From positions 558,001 through 622,000 of the forward strand of contig NZ_CP069370.1 of NCBI RefSeq assembly GCF_019623905.1: 64,000 nt of DNA, given 5' to 3'. The notes under the pieces are model-generated. The model did no database searches. It was not told the origin of the DNA and saw only the letters and a program-made list of their open reading frames with translations. A program made the translations under genes and the position numbers. This DNA comes from Neotabrizicola shimadae. Lineage in GTDB: Bacteria > Pseudomonadota > Alphaproteobacteria > Rhodobacterales > Rhodobacteraceae. Shown here in pieces: positions 17,307 to 24,880 of the stretch. The number at the start of each line of letters is the position of its first letter. Position 1 is the first letter of the stretch.

Positions 17307-18388
17307 CACGCGATCTCCCGCAGGCCGAACCGCAGCCGGTAGTTGGTGAAGAGGTCCAGCGCCAGGAGGAAGAACAGAAGCATCCCCTGAAAGACCTGGA
17401 TCGCCGCCGAGGGCAGGCCGAGGTTGGTGGAGGCCATCTCGCCGCCGACATAGGTCAGCGCCATCAGGATGCCCGCCAGCACGATGCCGAGGGGGTTCAG
17501 CCGGCCGAGGAAGGCCACGATGATCGCGGTGAAGCCGTAGCCCACGTTGAAATCGATGCTGATCTGGCCGGCCGGGCCCGTGACCTCGAACAGTCCGGCC
17601 AGCCCCGCCAGCGCGCCGGAAAGCCCCATGCAAAGGACCACGAGCCTTTGCGGGGCGACCCCGGCAAAGCGCGCGGCGCGCGGCGCCTGGCCCGAGAGGC
17701 GGATCTGGAAGCCGATGATGTGACGGCTGAGCAGCACCCAGGCCGCCACCGCCACGACGAAGGCGGCAACGCCGCCCCAGTGCAGGCCGGAGCCGGCGAT
17801 GAGTTCGGGGTTGGCAGCGGCCGGAAAGCTGGAGAAGTTGCGGCTGCCCGGAAAGCCCATGCCCTCGGGGTTCTTGAGGAACCCGGTGGAGGCCTTGGCG
17901 AGGATGGTCTGCGCCACATAGACCAGCATCAGCGAGACGAGGATCTCGTTCGTATTGAAGCGGGTCTTGAGGATCGCGGGGATCATGGCCCAGGCCCATC
18001 CGCCCAGGGCGCCGGCCAGCACCATCACCGGGTAGATCAGCCGGTTTTCGGTGGGGAACACCGCCAGTCCCACGGCGGCGCCGACGATGGCGCCCATGAT
18101 GTACTGGCCCTCGGCGCCGATGTTCCAGATGCCGGCGCGGAAGCCGAGCGACAGGCCGATGGCGATCAGGATCAGCGGCCCCGCCTTCACCAGAAGCTGG
18201 CCGCGCAGGTAGAAGGCGAATTCGCCGAACAGCGGGTCCCAAAAGATGGTCTTGATGACGGCGAAGGGGTTGACGCCCATCAGCGCGAAAAGAAGCCCGC
18301 CGAAGATCATGGTCAGGATCACCGCGACCACGGGCGTGCCGTACAGCCAGAAGCGCGACGGGATCGGGCGTTTCTCCAGTCTCAGCAT
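17306..18388 (-). CDS. BMP-type ABC transporter permease, first subunit (NupP-like)
   Basis: 360 aa polytopic permease. Contains the family segments LSLGFRAGIWNIGAEGQYIMGA and FNVGYGFTAIIVAFLGRLNP. The start at 18388 is chosen because AGGAG lies 8 nt upstream and the protein then begins with a short cytoplasmic stretch (MLRLEKRPIPSRFW) ahead of the first membrane helix; an earlier in-frame ATG at 18424 would fall inside a palindrome. Separated from the ATPase gene by 90 nt holding two palindromes. Confidence 0.87.
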   Translation of the reverse strand: MLRLEKRPIPSRFWLYGTPVVAVILTMIFGGLLFALMGVNPFAVIKTIFWDPLFGEFAFYLRGQLLVKAGPLILIAIGLSLGFRAGIWNIGAEGQYIMGAIVGAAVGLAVFPTENRLIYPVMVLAGALGGWAWAMIPAILKTRFNTNEILVSLMLVYVAQTILAKASTGFLKNPEGMGFPGSRNFSSFPAAANPELIAGSGLHWGGVAAFVVAVAAWVLLSRHIIGFQIRLSGQAPRAARFAGVAPQRLVVLCMGLSGALAGLAGLFEVTGPAGQISIDFNVGYGFTAIIVAFLGRLNPLGIVLAGILMALTYVGGEMASTNLGLPSAAIQVFQGMLLFFLLALDLFTNYRLRFGLREIA

Positions 18389-18421
18389 GCCGTCGCTCCT
18401 GCGCCCCGGCCCTGCCGTGGA

Positions 18422-18466
18422 CAAATTCGTTTGAACGAATTTGCAAATTCCTTCACAGGAATTTGC
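18422..18466. repeat. Two back-to-back palindromes between ATPase and permease genes
   Basis: First: CAAATTCGTT and AACGAATTTG with a 2-nt centre (18422-18443). Second: GCAAATTCCT and AGGAATTTGC with a 4-nt loop (18443-18466). They share one base and a related CAAATTC arm, so they look like two diverged units of one REP-like element. Their AT-rich arms stand out in GC-rich DNA. Position inside the operon suggests an mRNA stability or attenuation function, or just insertion of an interspersed element. Confidence 0.75.
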
Positions 18467-18478
18467 CGCTTGCTGGCG

Positions 18479-20014
18479 TCAGTGGCCATGGTGCGCCACC
18501 TCCATGCCATGAGCGCCGCCCATCATCAGGCCGATCTGGTCGATGGTCAGCCCCTCGACCGGGCGCGGTTTCGTCAGCCGGCCCGCGTTCAGGACGGCGA
18601 AGCTGTCGGCGATTTCCAGAAGCTCGTCCAGGTCCTGGCTGATCACAACCACGCCCGCGCCCTCGGCGGCGCGGTTCAGGATTGCCTGCCGGATCGCCGC
18701 CGCGGCGGCAGCATCGACACCCCAGGTCGGCTGGTTGATCACGATCACCTCGGGCGACTGGTCCAGCTCGCGCCCGATCAGAAACTTTTGCAGGTTGCCG
18801 CCCGACAGCGCGCGCGCCGCAACGAGGGGGCCGGGGGTGCGCACATCGTAGTCCTTGATCACCTGCTCGGCAAAGGCGCGCGCGCCCGCCCAGTCGATGA
18901 AGCCGTGCCGCGTCAGGTGCATGCGGATCGCGCCGGTCAGGAAGGCATTTTCCACAAGCGTCATGTCGGGGGCCGCGGCATGGCCATAGCGGTCTTCGGG
19001 GGCGGCCACCAGCCCGGCGCGGCGGCGGTCAGCGGGTCCAAGATCGCCCGCCGCATGGCCGTTGATGCGCACCTTGTCGGCTTCGGTCCGCACCTCACCC
19101 GACAGGGCCAGCAGCAGCTCGTCCTGCCCGTTGCCCGCCACCCCGGCGATGCCCAGCACCTCGCCCCGCGCCACGGTGAAACCCACCGACTTCAGCGAGG
19201 TGCCGAAAGGGATGGGGCTTTCCACCGAGAGGTCGGTGACGCCCAGCACGACCTCGCCCTTCTCGCCCGGCCGCCGTTCAGGCGGGTTCAGCGTGGCGCC
19301 CACCATCATCTCGGCCAGTTCGCGCGCGGTCTTTTCCTTTGGCGTGCAGGTGGCCACCACCTTGCCGCGCCGCAGGATCGTGGCGCCGTCGCAGAGCGAG
19401 CGGATCTCTTCCAGCTTGTGGCTGATGTAGAGGATCGCCGTGCCCTCGGCCGACAGCTGCCGCAGGGTGCGGAACAGGATCTCCACTTCCTGCGGTGTCA
19501 GCACCGAGGTTGGCTCGTCCATGATCAGGAGCTTTGGGTCCTGCAGCAGGCAGCGGATGATCTCGACCCGCTGACGCTCGCCCGCCGACAAGTCACCCAC
19601 CATGCGGGATGGGTCCAAAGGCAGGCCGTATTCCTCGCTCACGGCGCGGATGCGGGCGGCCAGTTCGCGCATCGGCGGCGGGTTTTCCATGCCTAGCGCC
19701 ACGTTCTCGGCTACGTTCAGTGCCTCGAACAGGCTGAAATGCTGGAACACCATGGCCACACCCGCGGCCCGGGCATCGCTTGGCCGGCCGGGGGCGAAAT
19801 CGCGGCCATTGAACCGCATCTGGCCGGTATCGGGCTTCACGAGGCCGTAAATGATCTTGACCAGCGTGGACTTGCCGGCGCCATTCTCGCCCAGAAGCGC
19901 ATGAACCTCGCCGGGCCGCACCGTGAAGCCCACGTTGTCGTTGGCAAGGACACCCGGATAGCGCTTGCTGATCCCGGACAGATCGAGGCAGGGGGGGGCG
20001 GAAGGGTTCTCCAT
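18479..20014 (-). CDS. BMP-type ABC transporter ATP-binding protein, two ATPase domains
   Basis: 511 aa. Energises the nucleoside/purine importer encoded downstream. The N-terminal domain is complete: Walker A GENGAGKST (42-50), signature LSAGERQRVEI, Walker B LLIMDEPTSVL. The C-terminal domain has a degenerate first motif (GVAGNGQDELLLALSG) but keeps LSGGNLQKF, as usual for RbsA/NupO-type double ATPases. The start at 20014 has GGAG 6 nt upstream; a longer frame to 20044 adds a stretch lacking homology. First gene of the four-gene importer operon, with its promoter in the region to the right. Confidence 0.9.
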   Translation of the reverse strand: MENPSAPPCLDLSGISKRYPGVLANDNVGFTVRPGEVHALLGENGAGKSTLVKIIYGLVKPDTGQMRFNGRDFAPGRPSDARAAGVAMVFQHFSLFEALNVAENVALGMENPPPMRELAARIRAVSEEYGLPLDPSRMVGDLSAGERQRVEIIRCLLQDPKLLIMDEPTSVLTPQEVEILFRTLRQLSAEGTAILYISHKLEEIRSLCDGATILRRGKVVATCTPKEKTARELAEMMVGATLNPPERRPGEKGEVVLGVTDLSVESPIPFGTSLKSVGFTVARGEVLGIAGVAGNGQDELLLALSGEVRTEADKVRINGHAAGDLGPADRRRAGLVAAPEDRYGHAAAPDMTLVENAFLTGAIRMHLTRHGFIDWAGARAFAEQVIKDYDVRTPGPLVAARALSGGNLQKFLIGRELDQSPEVIVINQPTWGVDAAAAAAIRQAILNRAAEGAGVVVISQDLDELLEIADSFAVLNAGRLTKPRPVEGLTIDQIGLMMGGAHGMEVAHHGH

Positions 20015-20044
20015 CGGCGCTCCGTGGCTCAGCCGGCCTGACAT

Positions 20045-20616
20045 CCGGTCGGAAAGTGATGAACGGGCGGCAGGCGCTTGCCTACGCGGCTGGCGGCTGA
20101 AGCACTTTCAGGAATTCGCGAAAGACGCGCACTCGGTCTGCATGGGCCGGTGCCGAGGCACCCCGTGCTGTCGCGTCCCGTCAATGCCCCCATCCCCGCA
20201 GCTGTGCTTGCTTGATTTTGTGGCAGGCTAGAACGGAAAGCGATCTTGTCACAAGCGATTCAGCGGGCGCACAAGGATAGGCGCGCGCGTGGTGCTTCGT
20301 TCCCGAGGCCGGGCGAAGGCGGTCGGCAGCGGGCGAATAAACCGGACGGAACGTGTATTTCCTGAGGAAATGCGCCTCCTGGTGCGGGATGTCGGACGTG
20401 CGGCCCACTTTTCGGTGCGGCCCGCGCGATGGGGCCGGGACAGGCCCGGCGCTCAGCGGACGGCCGACCTGCGGCGGGCGTGGACAGGCGTGCCCAATTT
20501 CCGTGCATCCTGTTGATCGCTTGGACCGGGAACAGACCGGCACTGAGCGGCCCTGCACCGGCGCTTGCGTCGCGGTCCGATTGCGTCACTCTGAGCGTGA
20601 CGCATTCGAGGGAGGT
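20045..20616. other. Long gap between importer operon and deaminase gene
   Basis: About 570 nt with no convincing coding frame on either strand. It must hold the promoter of the minus-strand ABC operon and the plus-strand deaminase promoter. Several small inverted repeats are present (for example ATTTCCT/AGGAAAT near 20360 and the TGCGTCAC/GTGACGCA pair at 20583-20603). I recognise no purine riboswitch, tRNA or known RNA in it. Confidence 0.4.
20582..20604 (+). promoter_or_regulatory. Inverted repeat just upstream of the deaminase gene
   Basis: TGCGTCAC and GTGACGCA arms separated by 7 nt, ending about 20 nt before the probable start codon. Candidate operator or 5' leader hairpin controlling the deaminase; the cognate regulator is unknown. 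Confidence 0.4.
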
Positions 20617-20622
20617 GTGACA

Positions 20623-21105
20623 TTGCCTGAACTTGACCACGTCGCCCTGCTGCGCCTTGCCATCGGGGAAAGCCGCAAGGCGCGCGAGGCGGGCAACCAT
20701 CCCTTTGCCTGCATCCTCGTCGGGCCGGACGGCACGGTGTTGATGACCCAGCACAATGCCTTCATGCCCGACCATGACATGACCGGCCATGCCGAGCGGG
20801 TTCTGATGACGCGGGCCTCCACCTCGCTGCCGCACGAGTTGTTGAAGGAGTGCACCATCTATACCTCGGCCGAGCCCTGCGCGATGTGTGCGGGGGCGAT
20901 CTACTGGACGGGGCTGAAGCGGGTGGTCTTCGGTCTGACCGAGAGGGCGTTGAAGGAGATCACCGGCAACCACCCCGAGAACCCGACGCTGGACCTGCCC
21001 TGCGAGGTGGTCTTTGCCGCCGGTCAGCGGAAGGTCGAGGTCATCGGCCCGATGCTGGAGGACGAGGCGGCTGCGGTGCACGAGGGGTTCTGGTCGGCGC
21101 CCTAG
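20623..21105 (+). CDS. CDA-fold nucleoside/guanine deaminase
   Basis: 160 aa. Zinc-dependent deaminase of the cytidine deaminase superfamily: metal ligand and proton shuttle in GHAERV (H56, E58) and PCAMCAGAIYW (C86, C89). Its neighbours (xdhC, xdhB, xdhA, purine transporter) suggest guanine deamination to xanthine, feeding xanthine dehydrogenase; the AGAIYW segment resembles guanine deaminases more than TadA. Start choice: TTG at 20623 has GGAGG 7 nt upstream; GTG at 20617 is in frame but too close to the ribosome site. The stop overlaps the convergent xdhC stop within a shared CTAG. Confidence 0.8.
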   Translation: MPELDHVALLRLAIGESRKAREAGNHPFACILVGPDGTVLMTQHNAFMPDHDMTGHAERVLMTRASTSLPHELLKECTIYTSAEPCAMCAGAIYWTGLKRVVFGLTERALKEITGNHPENPTLDLPCEVVFAAGQRKVEVIGPMLEDEAAAVHEGFWSAP

Positions 21106-22037
21106 CCAGCTTCGGTCGCTGCCGCGTTGGCGGGGGCGGAGGAGAGGAACCGGGCGGCCACGCCGATGGCGATGGCCTGGGGGTGTTTCCCCAGGGCAGG
21201 GTCGCCGATCGGGCAGGTGATGCGGACGATGGTGTCGGGTGTATGGCCGAGGGCGGCGAGGCGGGAGCGGAAGCGGGCCCATTTGGTGGCCGATCCGATC
21301 AGGCCGCAGGCGGCGAAGCCGTGGGTCAGGAGGCGGTGGCAAAGCTCCAGGTCGAGGGCGTGGGAATAGGTCAGGATCAGGTGCTCGGCCGTGGCCGGGG
21401 CCTCTGCGACGGCCTCTGCCGGGTCGGGGAGAGCGAGGGGGGTGACGGTCTCCGGCAGGTCCGGGGGGAAGCGGTCGGGGGCCACGTCCACCCAGGTGAT
21501 GCGGGTGCCGGGCAGGGGGGCGATGACCCCGACCAAGGCGCGGCCAACGTGGCCGGCGCCCCAGATCCAGAGGTCGCGTGTGGGTTCGGCCAGGGGTTCG
21601 ATGAACCAGCCCTGCAGGAGCAGGGGGCCGGGGCGGGCGCCTTCTGCGCGGGCGCGGTCGAGGAGGCGGGCGACGGCAAGGGGCAGGGGGCGGCCGTCCA
21701 CGGCGCGGGCGATGAGGCCGGACTGGGGGACGGGCAGGGTCGCGGGGTCGTGGACCTCGGTCAGGACCGTGACCGCCCCGCCGCAGCACTGGCCGAGGTT
21801 GGGGCCGAGGGCCTGGCGGTCGACGCGCCGGCCGCCTTGGGCCAGCAGGGCGCGGGCGCGGGTGGTGGCCTCCCATTCCAGGGCGCCGCCGCCGATGGTG
21901 CCCTCTTGCCCCCCGTCCCAGACCAGCATGGCGGCCCCGGTCTCGCGGGGGGAGGAGCCGTCGTGGGCGGCGATGACCACGCGGGCGACCCGGCCGTGCC
22001 GGGCCACGGCGCGGGTGAGGGCGGCGAGGTCAAACAT
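21102..22037 (-). CDS. xdhC: Xanthine dehydrogenase accessory protein XdhC
   Basis: 311 aa. Binds molybdenum cofactor, helps its sulfuration and inserts it into xanthine dehydrogenase. Typical segments: VVIAAHDGSSPRETGAAMLV near the N-terminus, NLGQCCGGAVTVL (with the conserved cysteine pair) and the Rossmann motif WGAGHVGRALV. The ATG at 22037 gives the family N-terminus, but only CCCCC separates it from the palindrome of repeat copy 2 and no Shine-Dalgarno sequence is visible, which is unusual. Separated from xdhB by about 490 nt of repeats, although both belong to one pathway and strand. Confidence 0.9.
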   Translation of the reverse strand: MFDLAALTRAVARHGRVARVVIAAHDGSSPRETGAAMLVWDGGQEGTIGGGALEWEATTRARALLAQGGRRVDRQALGPNLGQCCGGAVTVLTEVHDPATLPVPQSGLIARAVDGRPLPLAVARLLDRARAEGARPGPLLLQGWFIEPLAEPTRDLWIWGAGHVGRALVGVIAPLPGTRITWVDVAPDRFPPDLPETVTPLALPDPAEAVAEAPATAEHLILTYSHALDLELCHRLLTHGFAACGLIGSATKWARFRSRLAALGHTPDTIVRITCPIGDPALGKHPQAIAIGVAARFLSSAPANAAATEAG

Positions 22038-22042
22038 GGGGG

Positions 22043-22121
22043 GCGTCCGAGCTCGGACGCTTGGGTGGATTAAGGAAAATCAATGGGTTGCGGGCGCGGT
22101 TTAACTTGGACTTAAGGATTG
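22043..22121 (+). repeat. Dispersed ~80-bp palindrome-plus-tail repeat, copy 2
   Basis: Perfect palindrome GCGTCCGAGCTCGGACGC at 22043-22060, an 18-nt spacer, then ATCAATGGGTTGCGGGCGCG and TTAACTTGGACTTAAGGATT. Unlike the other four copies it does not follow a stop codon; its palindrome end lies 5 nt from the xdhC start codon, pointing away from that gene. Its palindrome therefore occupies the xdhC leader. Confidence 0.9.
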
Positions 22122-22518
22122 TCTGCGCGGGGATGGGGAACTGCCCCCCTCCCCTCGCCGCAAGGCAGTGCCTTGTGCCCCACAGGGGGGAGGGGAGGCG
22201 CAGGTGGGTTGACCGGAGTGCCTGGAGGGCTGGGTTGCCCGCGGCCATCGCCGCGGGCACAGGGGGACGGATGCCACAAGACCGCCCGTGCGCCCGGCGC
22301 ACGGGCCGCGCCTGCCCGCCCCTTGGCAGGCGCGAAGACGCGCCCGCCCAGGCAGGCGCGCCCCGTGCTTCTAGCGCTCGGGGAAATCCGACAGCCCCTT
22401 GGCGATTTGCCGGCAAATCGCCAACGCGCCGGTCGGACGTCCACTGGACGTCCGCCTCGTCGGCGCGGGAAGCAGGATGCGGGGTGGAGGGTAGGATGGG
22501 CAGTATTGCCCATCCTAC
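22122..22518. repeat. Array of unrelated palindromes filling the xdhB-xdhC gap
   Basis: No coding frame is credible here. Reading left to right: a stem CCTCCCCT/AGGGGAGG (22148-22198), TGCCCGCGGC/GCCGCGGGCA (22236-22259), GCCCGTGCGCC/GGCGCACGGGC with a 1-nt loop (22284-22306), GC-rich CGCGCCTGCC-type arms (about 22307-22370), a perfect 26-bp palindrome built on GGCGATTTGCC (22399-22424), CGGACGTCCA/TGGACGTCCG inside GCGCCG/CGGCGC (22426-22466) and GTAGGATGGGCA/TGCCCATCCTAC (22491-22518). Together with repeat copy 2 this looks like a landing zone for interspersed palindromic elements within an operon. Confidence 0.8.
22491..22518 (-). terminator. Hairpin directly after xdhB (GTAGGATGGGC type)
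   Basis: 12-bp arms GTAGGATGGGCA and TGCCCATCCTAC with a 4-nt loop, starting 7 nt past the xdhB stop. From memory this palindrome family is a frequent interspersed element in Rhodobacteraceae; here it may also end or attenuate xdhAB transcripts. Confidence 0.55.
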
Positions 22519-22525
22519 GGGAGAA

Positions 22526-24880
22526 TCACACATTTCCCCGCACCCGCTGGATGGCCTGCAGCACCCGCTCTGCCGTCGCGGGAGCTTCCAGCGCGGGATA
22601 GACCGAACCGTCGCCGCAGGCGGCCACGGCATCGGACAGGGCGAGGAAGGCCGAGATGCCCAGCATGAAGGGCGGCTCGCCCACGGCCTTGGACTTGCCC
22701 ACGGTATCTTCGCCATTCGGGCGGCCCCAGAGGGCCACGTTGAACACCGGAGGGCGGTCGGAGCAGGCGGGGATCTTGTAGGTGGAAGGCGCGTGCGTCA
22801 TCAGCCTGCCCTTGCCGTCCCAGACCAGTTCCTCGGTCGTGAGCCAGCCTGCGCCCTGCACATAGGCGCCTTCGACCTGGCCGATGTCGATGGCCGGGTT
22901 CAGCGAGGTGCCGGTGTCGTGCAGCAGGTCGGCGCGCAGGATGCGGTTTTCGCCGGTCAGCGTATCCACCACCACCTCGGTCACCGCCGCGCCGTAGGCG
23001 AAGTAGAAAAAGGGGCGGCCCTGGCCCTTGATGCGGTCCCAGATGATCTTGGGCGTGGCGTAGAAGCCGGTGGACGAGAGCGAAATGCGCGCCTGATAGG
23101 TCCAGGCGGCGACGCGGGCGAAGTCGTAATCCTCGCCCGCCACGCGGACCATTCCGCTTTCGAAACGCACCGTCTCGGGCGGGACCTGGTGCTTTTCGGC
23201 GATGAAGGCGGCCATGCGGTCGCGGATGGTTTCGGCTGCGGCCTTGGCGGCCATGCCGTTCATGTCGGCCCCGGAAGAGGCGGCGGTGGCCGAGGTGTTG
23301 GGGACCTTGGCCGTATCGGTGGCGGTGATCTTCACCGCCGAGGCGTCCAGCCCGAAGACAGAGGCAGTGACCTGGGCGACCTTCTGGTTCAGGCCCTGGC
23401 CCATTTCGGTGCCGCCGTGGTTCAGGTGCACCGAGCCGTCCTGATAGACATGCACCAGCGCGCCGGCCTGGTTGAGCCAGGTGAGGGTGAAGGAGATGCC
23501 GAATTTCACCGGCGTCAGCGCGATGCCGCGCTTCAGGATCGGGGAGGTCTGGTTCCAGCGCGCGATGGCCGCCTTGCGGGCGGCGAAGTCCGAGGTCCGC
23601 TCCAGTTCGGCCACGAGGTCATGGGCGATGAAATCCTCGACCGGCATCCCGTAATGCGTGGTCTGCGGTCCGATCTCCTCGCGGTGGGGCGAATGGGGGC
23701 CGCCGTAGCGGTGGCCGGTGCCGGGGCCTGACGGGTCTTGCGCGCGGTAGAAATTGGCCTTGCGCACGGCGAGCGGGTCGCGCCCGGTGGCATGGGCGAT
23801 GTGGTCGATGACGCGCTCGATCCCCACCATGCCCTGCGGCCCGCCGAAGCCGCGATAGGCTGTGGCCGATTGCGTGTTGGTCTTCAGCCGGTGGCTTTCG
23901 ATGCGGACGTTCGCCAGGTGATAGCAGTTGTCGGCATGGAGCATCGCCCGGTCGGCGATGGCGAGCGAGAGATCCTGGCTCCAGCCGCAGCGGATCAGGT
24001 GGGTGAATTCGATCCCGAGGATATGGCCCTGTTCGTCCACCCCGGCGCGGTAGATCACGGCGAGGTCGTGGCGCTTGCCGGTGATGACCATGTCGTCGTC
24101 GCGGTCATAGCGCATCTTGGCCGGCTTGCCGGTCAGGCGGGCGGCCAGCGCGCAGGCGATGGCCAGCGCATTGCCCTGGCTTTCCTTGCCGCCGAAGCCG
24201 CCGCCCATGCGGCGCATTTCCACGCGCACCGCGGCCATGGGCAGGTGGAGCGCATGGGCGACCTTGTGCTGGATCTCGGTCGGGTGCTGTGACGAGCACA
24301 GGATATGCATGTCGCCGCCTTCCTGGGGCAGCGCGGCGGCGATCTGGCCTTCGAGGTAGAAATGTTCCTGTCCGCCCACCTCCATCCGGCCCTCGATCTT
24401 GATTGGGGCGGCGGCGATGGCCTTGGCGGCATCGCCGCGTGTCCATATCAGCGGGCCCTGTTCGAAGCGCGAGTTGGCGGCCAGCGCCTCGTCCACCGTC
24501 AGGAGGGCGGGGAGGGGGGCGTAGCTGACCTTGGCCAGACGCGCCGCCTTGCGGGCGGCAAGGTGTGTTTCGGCGATGACGAGGAAGATGGGCTGGCCAC
24601 AGTAATGCACACGGCCCGTGGCCAGCAGAGGCTCGTCATGGACCGAAGGCGAACAGTCCGGCATGTCGGGCAGGTCTTCGGCCGAGAGCACCGCGACCAC
24701 GCCTGGCGCGGCGCGCACGGCGCTGAGGTCAAGCGCCGTGATGTCGCCGTGGGCGATGGTGGAGGTGCCGAAGGCGAGGTGCAGGGCGCCTTCGGGGAGC
24801 GGAATGTCATCGACATAGCGCGCCTGTCCGGTGACATGCAGCGGTGCCGCGTCATGCGGGAGGGGGAGGCCGATGCTCAT
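22526..24880 (-). CDS. xdhB: Xanthine dehydrogenase, molybdopterin-binding subunit
   Basis: 784 aa. Large subunit that oxidises hypoxanthine to xanthine and xanthine to urate at the molybdenum centre. It starts with the aldehyde oxidase/xanthine dehydrogenase a/b hammerhead ([24 protein letters not shown]). Pterin contacts include [20 protein letters not shown] and [16 protein letters not shown], and the catalytic glutamate lies in [10 protein letters not shown] near the C-terminus. The start at 24880 overlaps the xdhA stop (ATGA); a much longer open frame to the right is a shadow of xdhA. Cytoplasmic, partner of XdhA. Confidence 0.95.
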   Translation of the reverse strand: MSIGLPLPHDAAPLHVTGQARYVDDIPLPEGALHLAFGTSTIAHGDITALDLSAVRAAPGVVAVLSAEDLPDMPDCSPSVHDEPLLATGRVHYCGQPIFLVIAETHLAARKAARLAKVSYAPLPALLTVDEALAANSRFEQGPLIWTRGDAAKAIAAAPIKIEGRMEVGGQEHFYLEGQIAAALPQEGGDMHILCSSQHPTEIQHKVAHALHLPMAAVRVEMRRMGGGFGGKESQGNALAIACALAARLTGKPAKMRYDRDDDMVITGKRHDLAVIYRAGVDEQGHILGIEFTHLIRCGWSQDLSLAIADRAMLHADNCYHLANVRIESHRLKTNTQSATAYRGFGGPQGMVGIERVIDHIAHATGRDPLAVRKANFYRAQDPSGPGTGHRYGGPHSPHREEIGPQTTHYGMPVEDFIAHDLVAELERTSDFAARKAAIARWNQTSPILKRGIALTPVKFGISFTLTWLNQAGALVHVYQDGSVHLNHGGTEMGQGLNQKVAQVTASVFGLDASAVKITATDTAKVPNTSATAASSGADMNGMAAKAAAETIRDRMAAFIAEKHQVPPETVRFESGMVRVAGEDYDFARVAAWTYQARISLSSTGFYATPKIIWDRIKGQGRPFFYFAYGAAVTEVVVDTLTGENRILRADLLHDTGTSLNPAIDIGQVEGAYVQGAGWLTTEELVWDGKGRLMTHAPSTYKIPACSDRPPVFNVALWGRPNGEDTVGKSKAVGEPPFMLGISAFLALSDAVAACGDGSVYPALEAPATAERVLQAIQRVRGNV

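Noticed and set aside
20045-20616. Possible purine riboswitch upstream of the guanine-type deaminase.
   Set aside because: The conserved purine-aptamer loop sequences and three-way junction were not found; only small unrelated stems are present.
22101-22121. TTTAAC in the repeat tail suggests the RYYYAAC half of an integron attC site.
   Set aside because: Only some copies fit, the GTTRRRY partner is missing and no integrase or cassette array is present.
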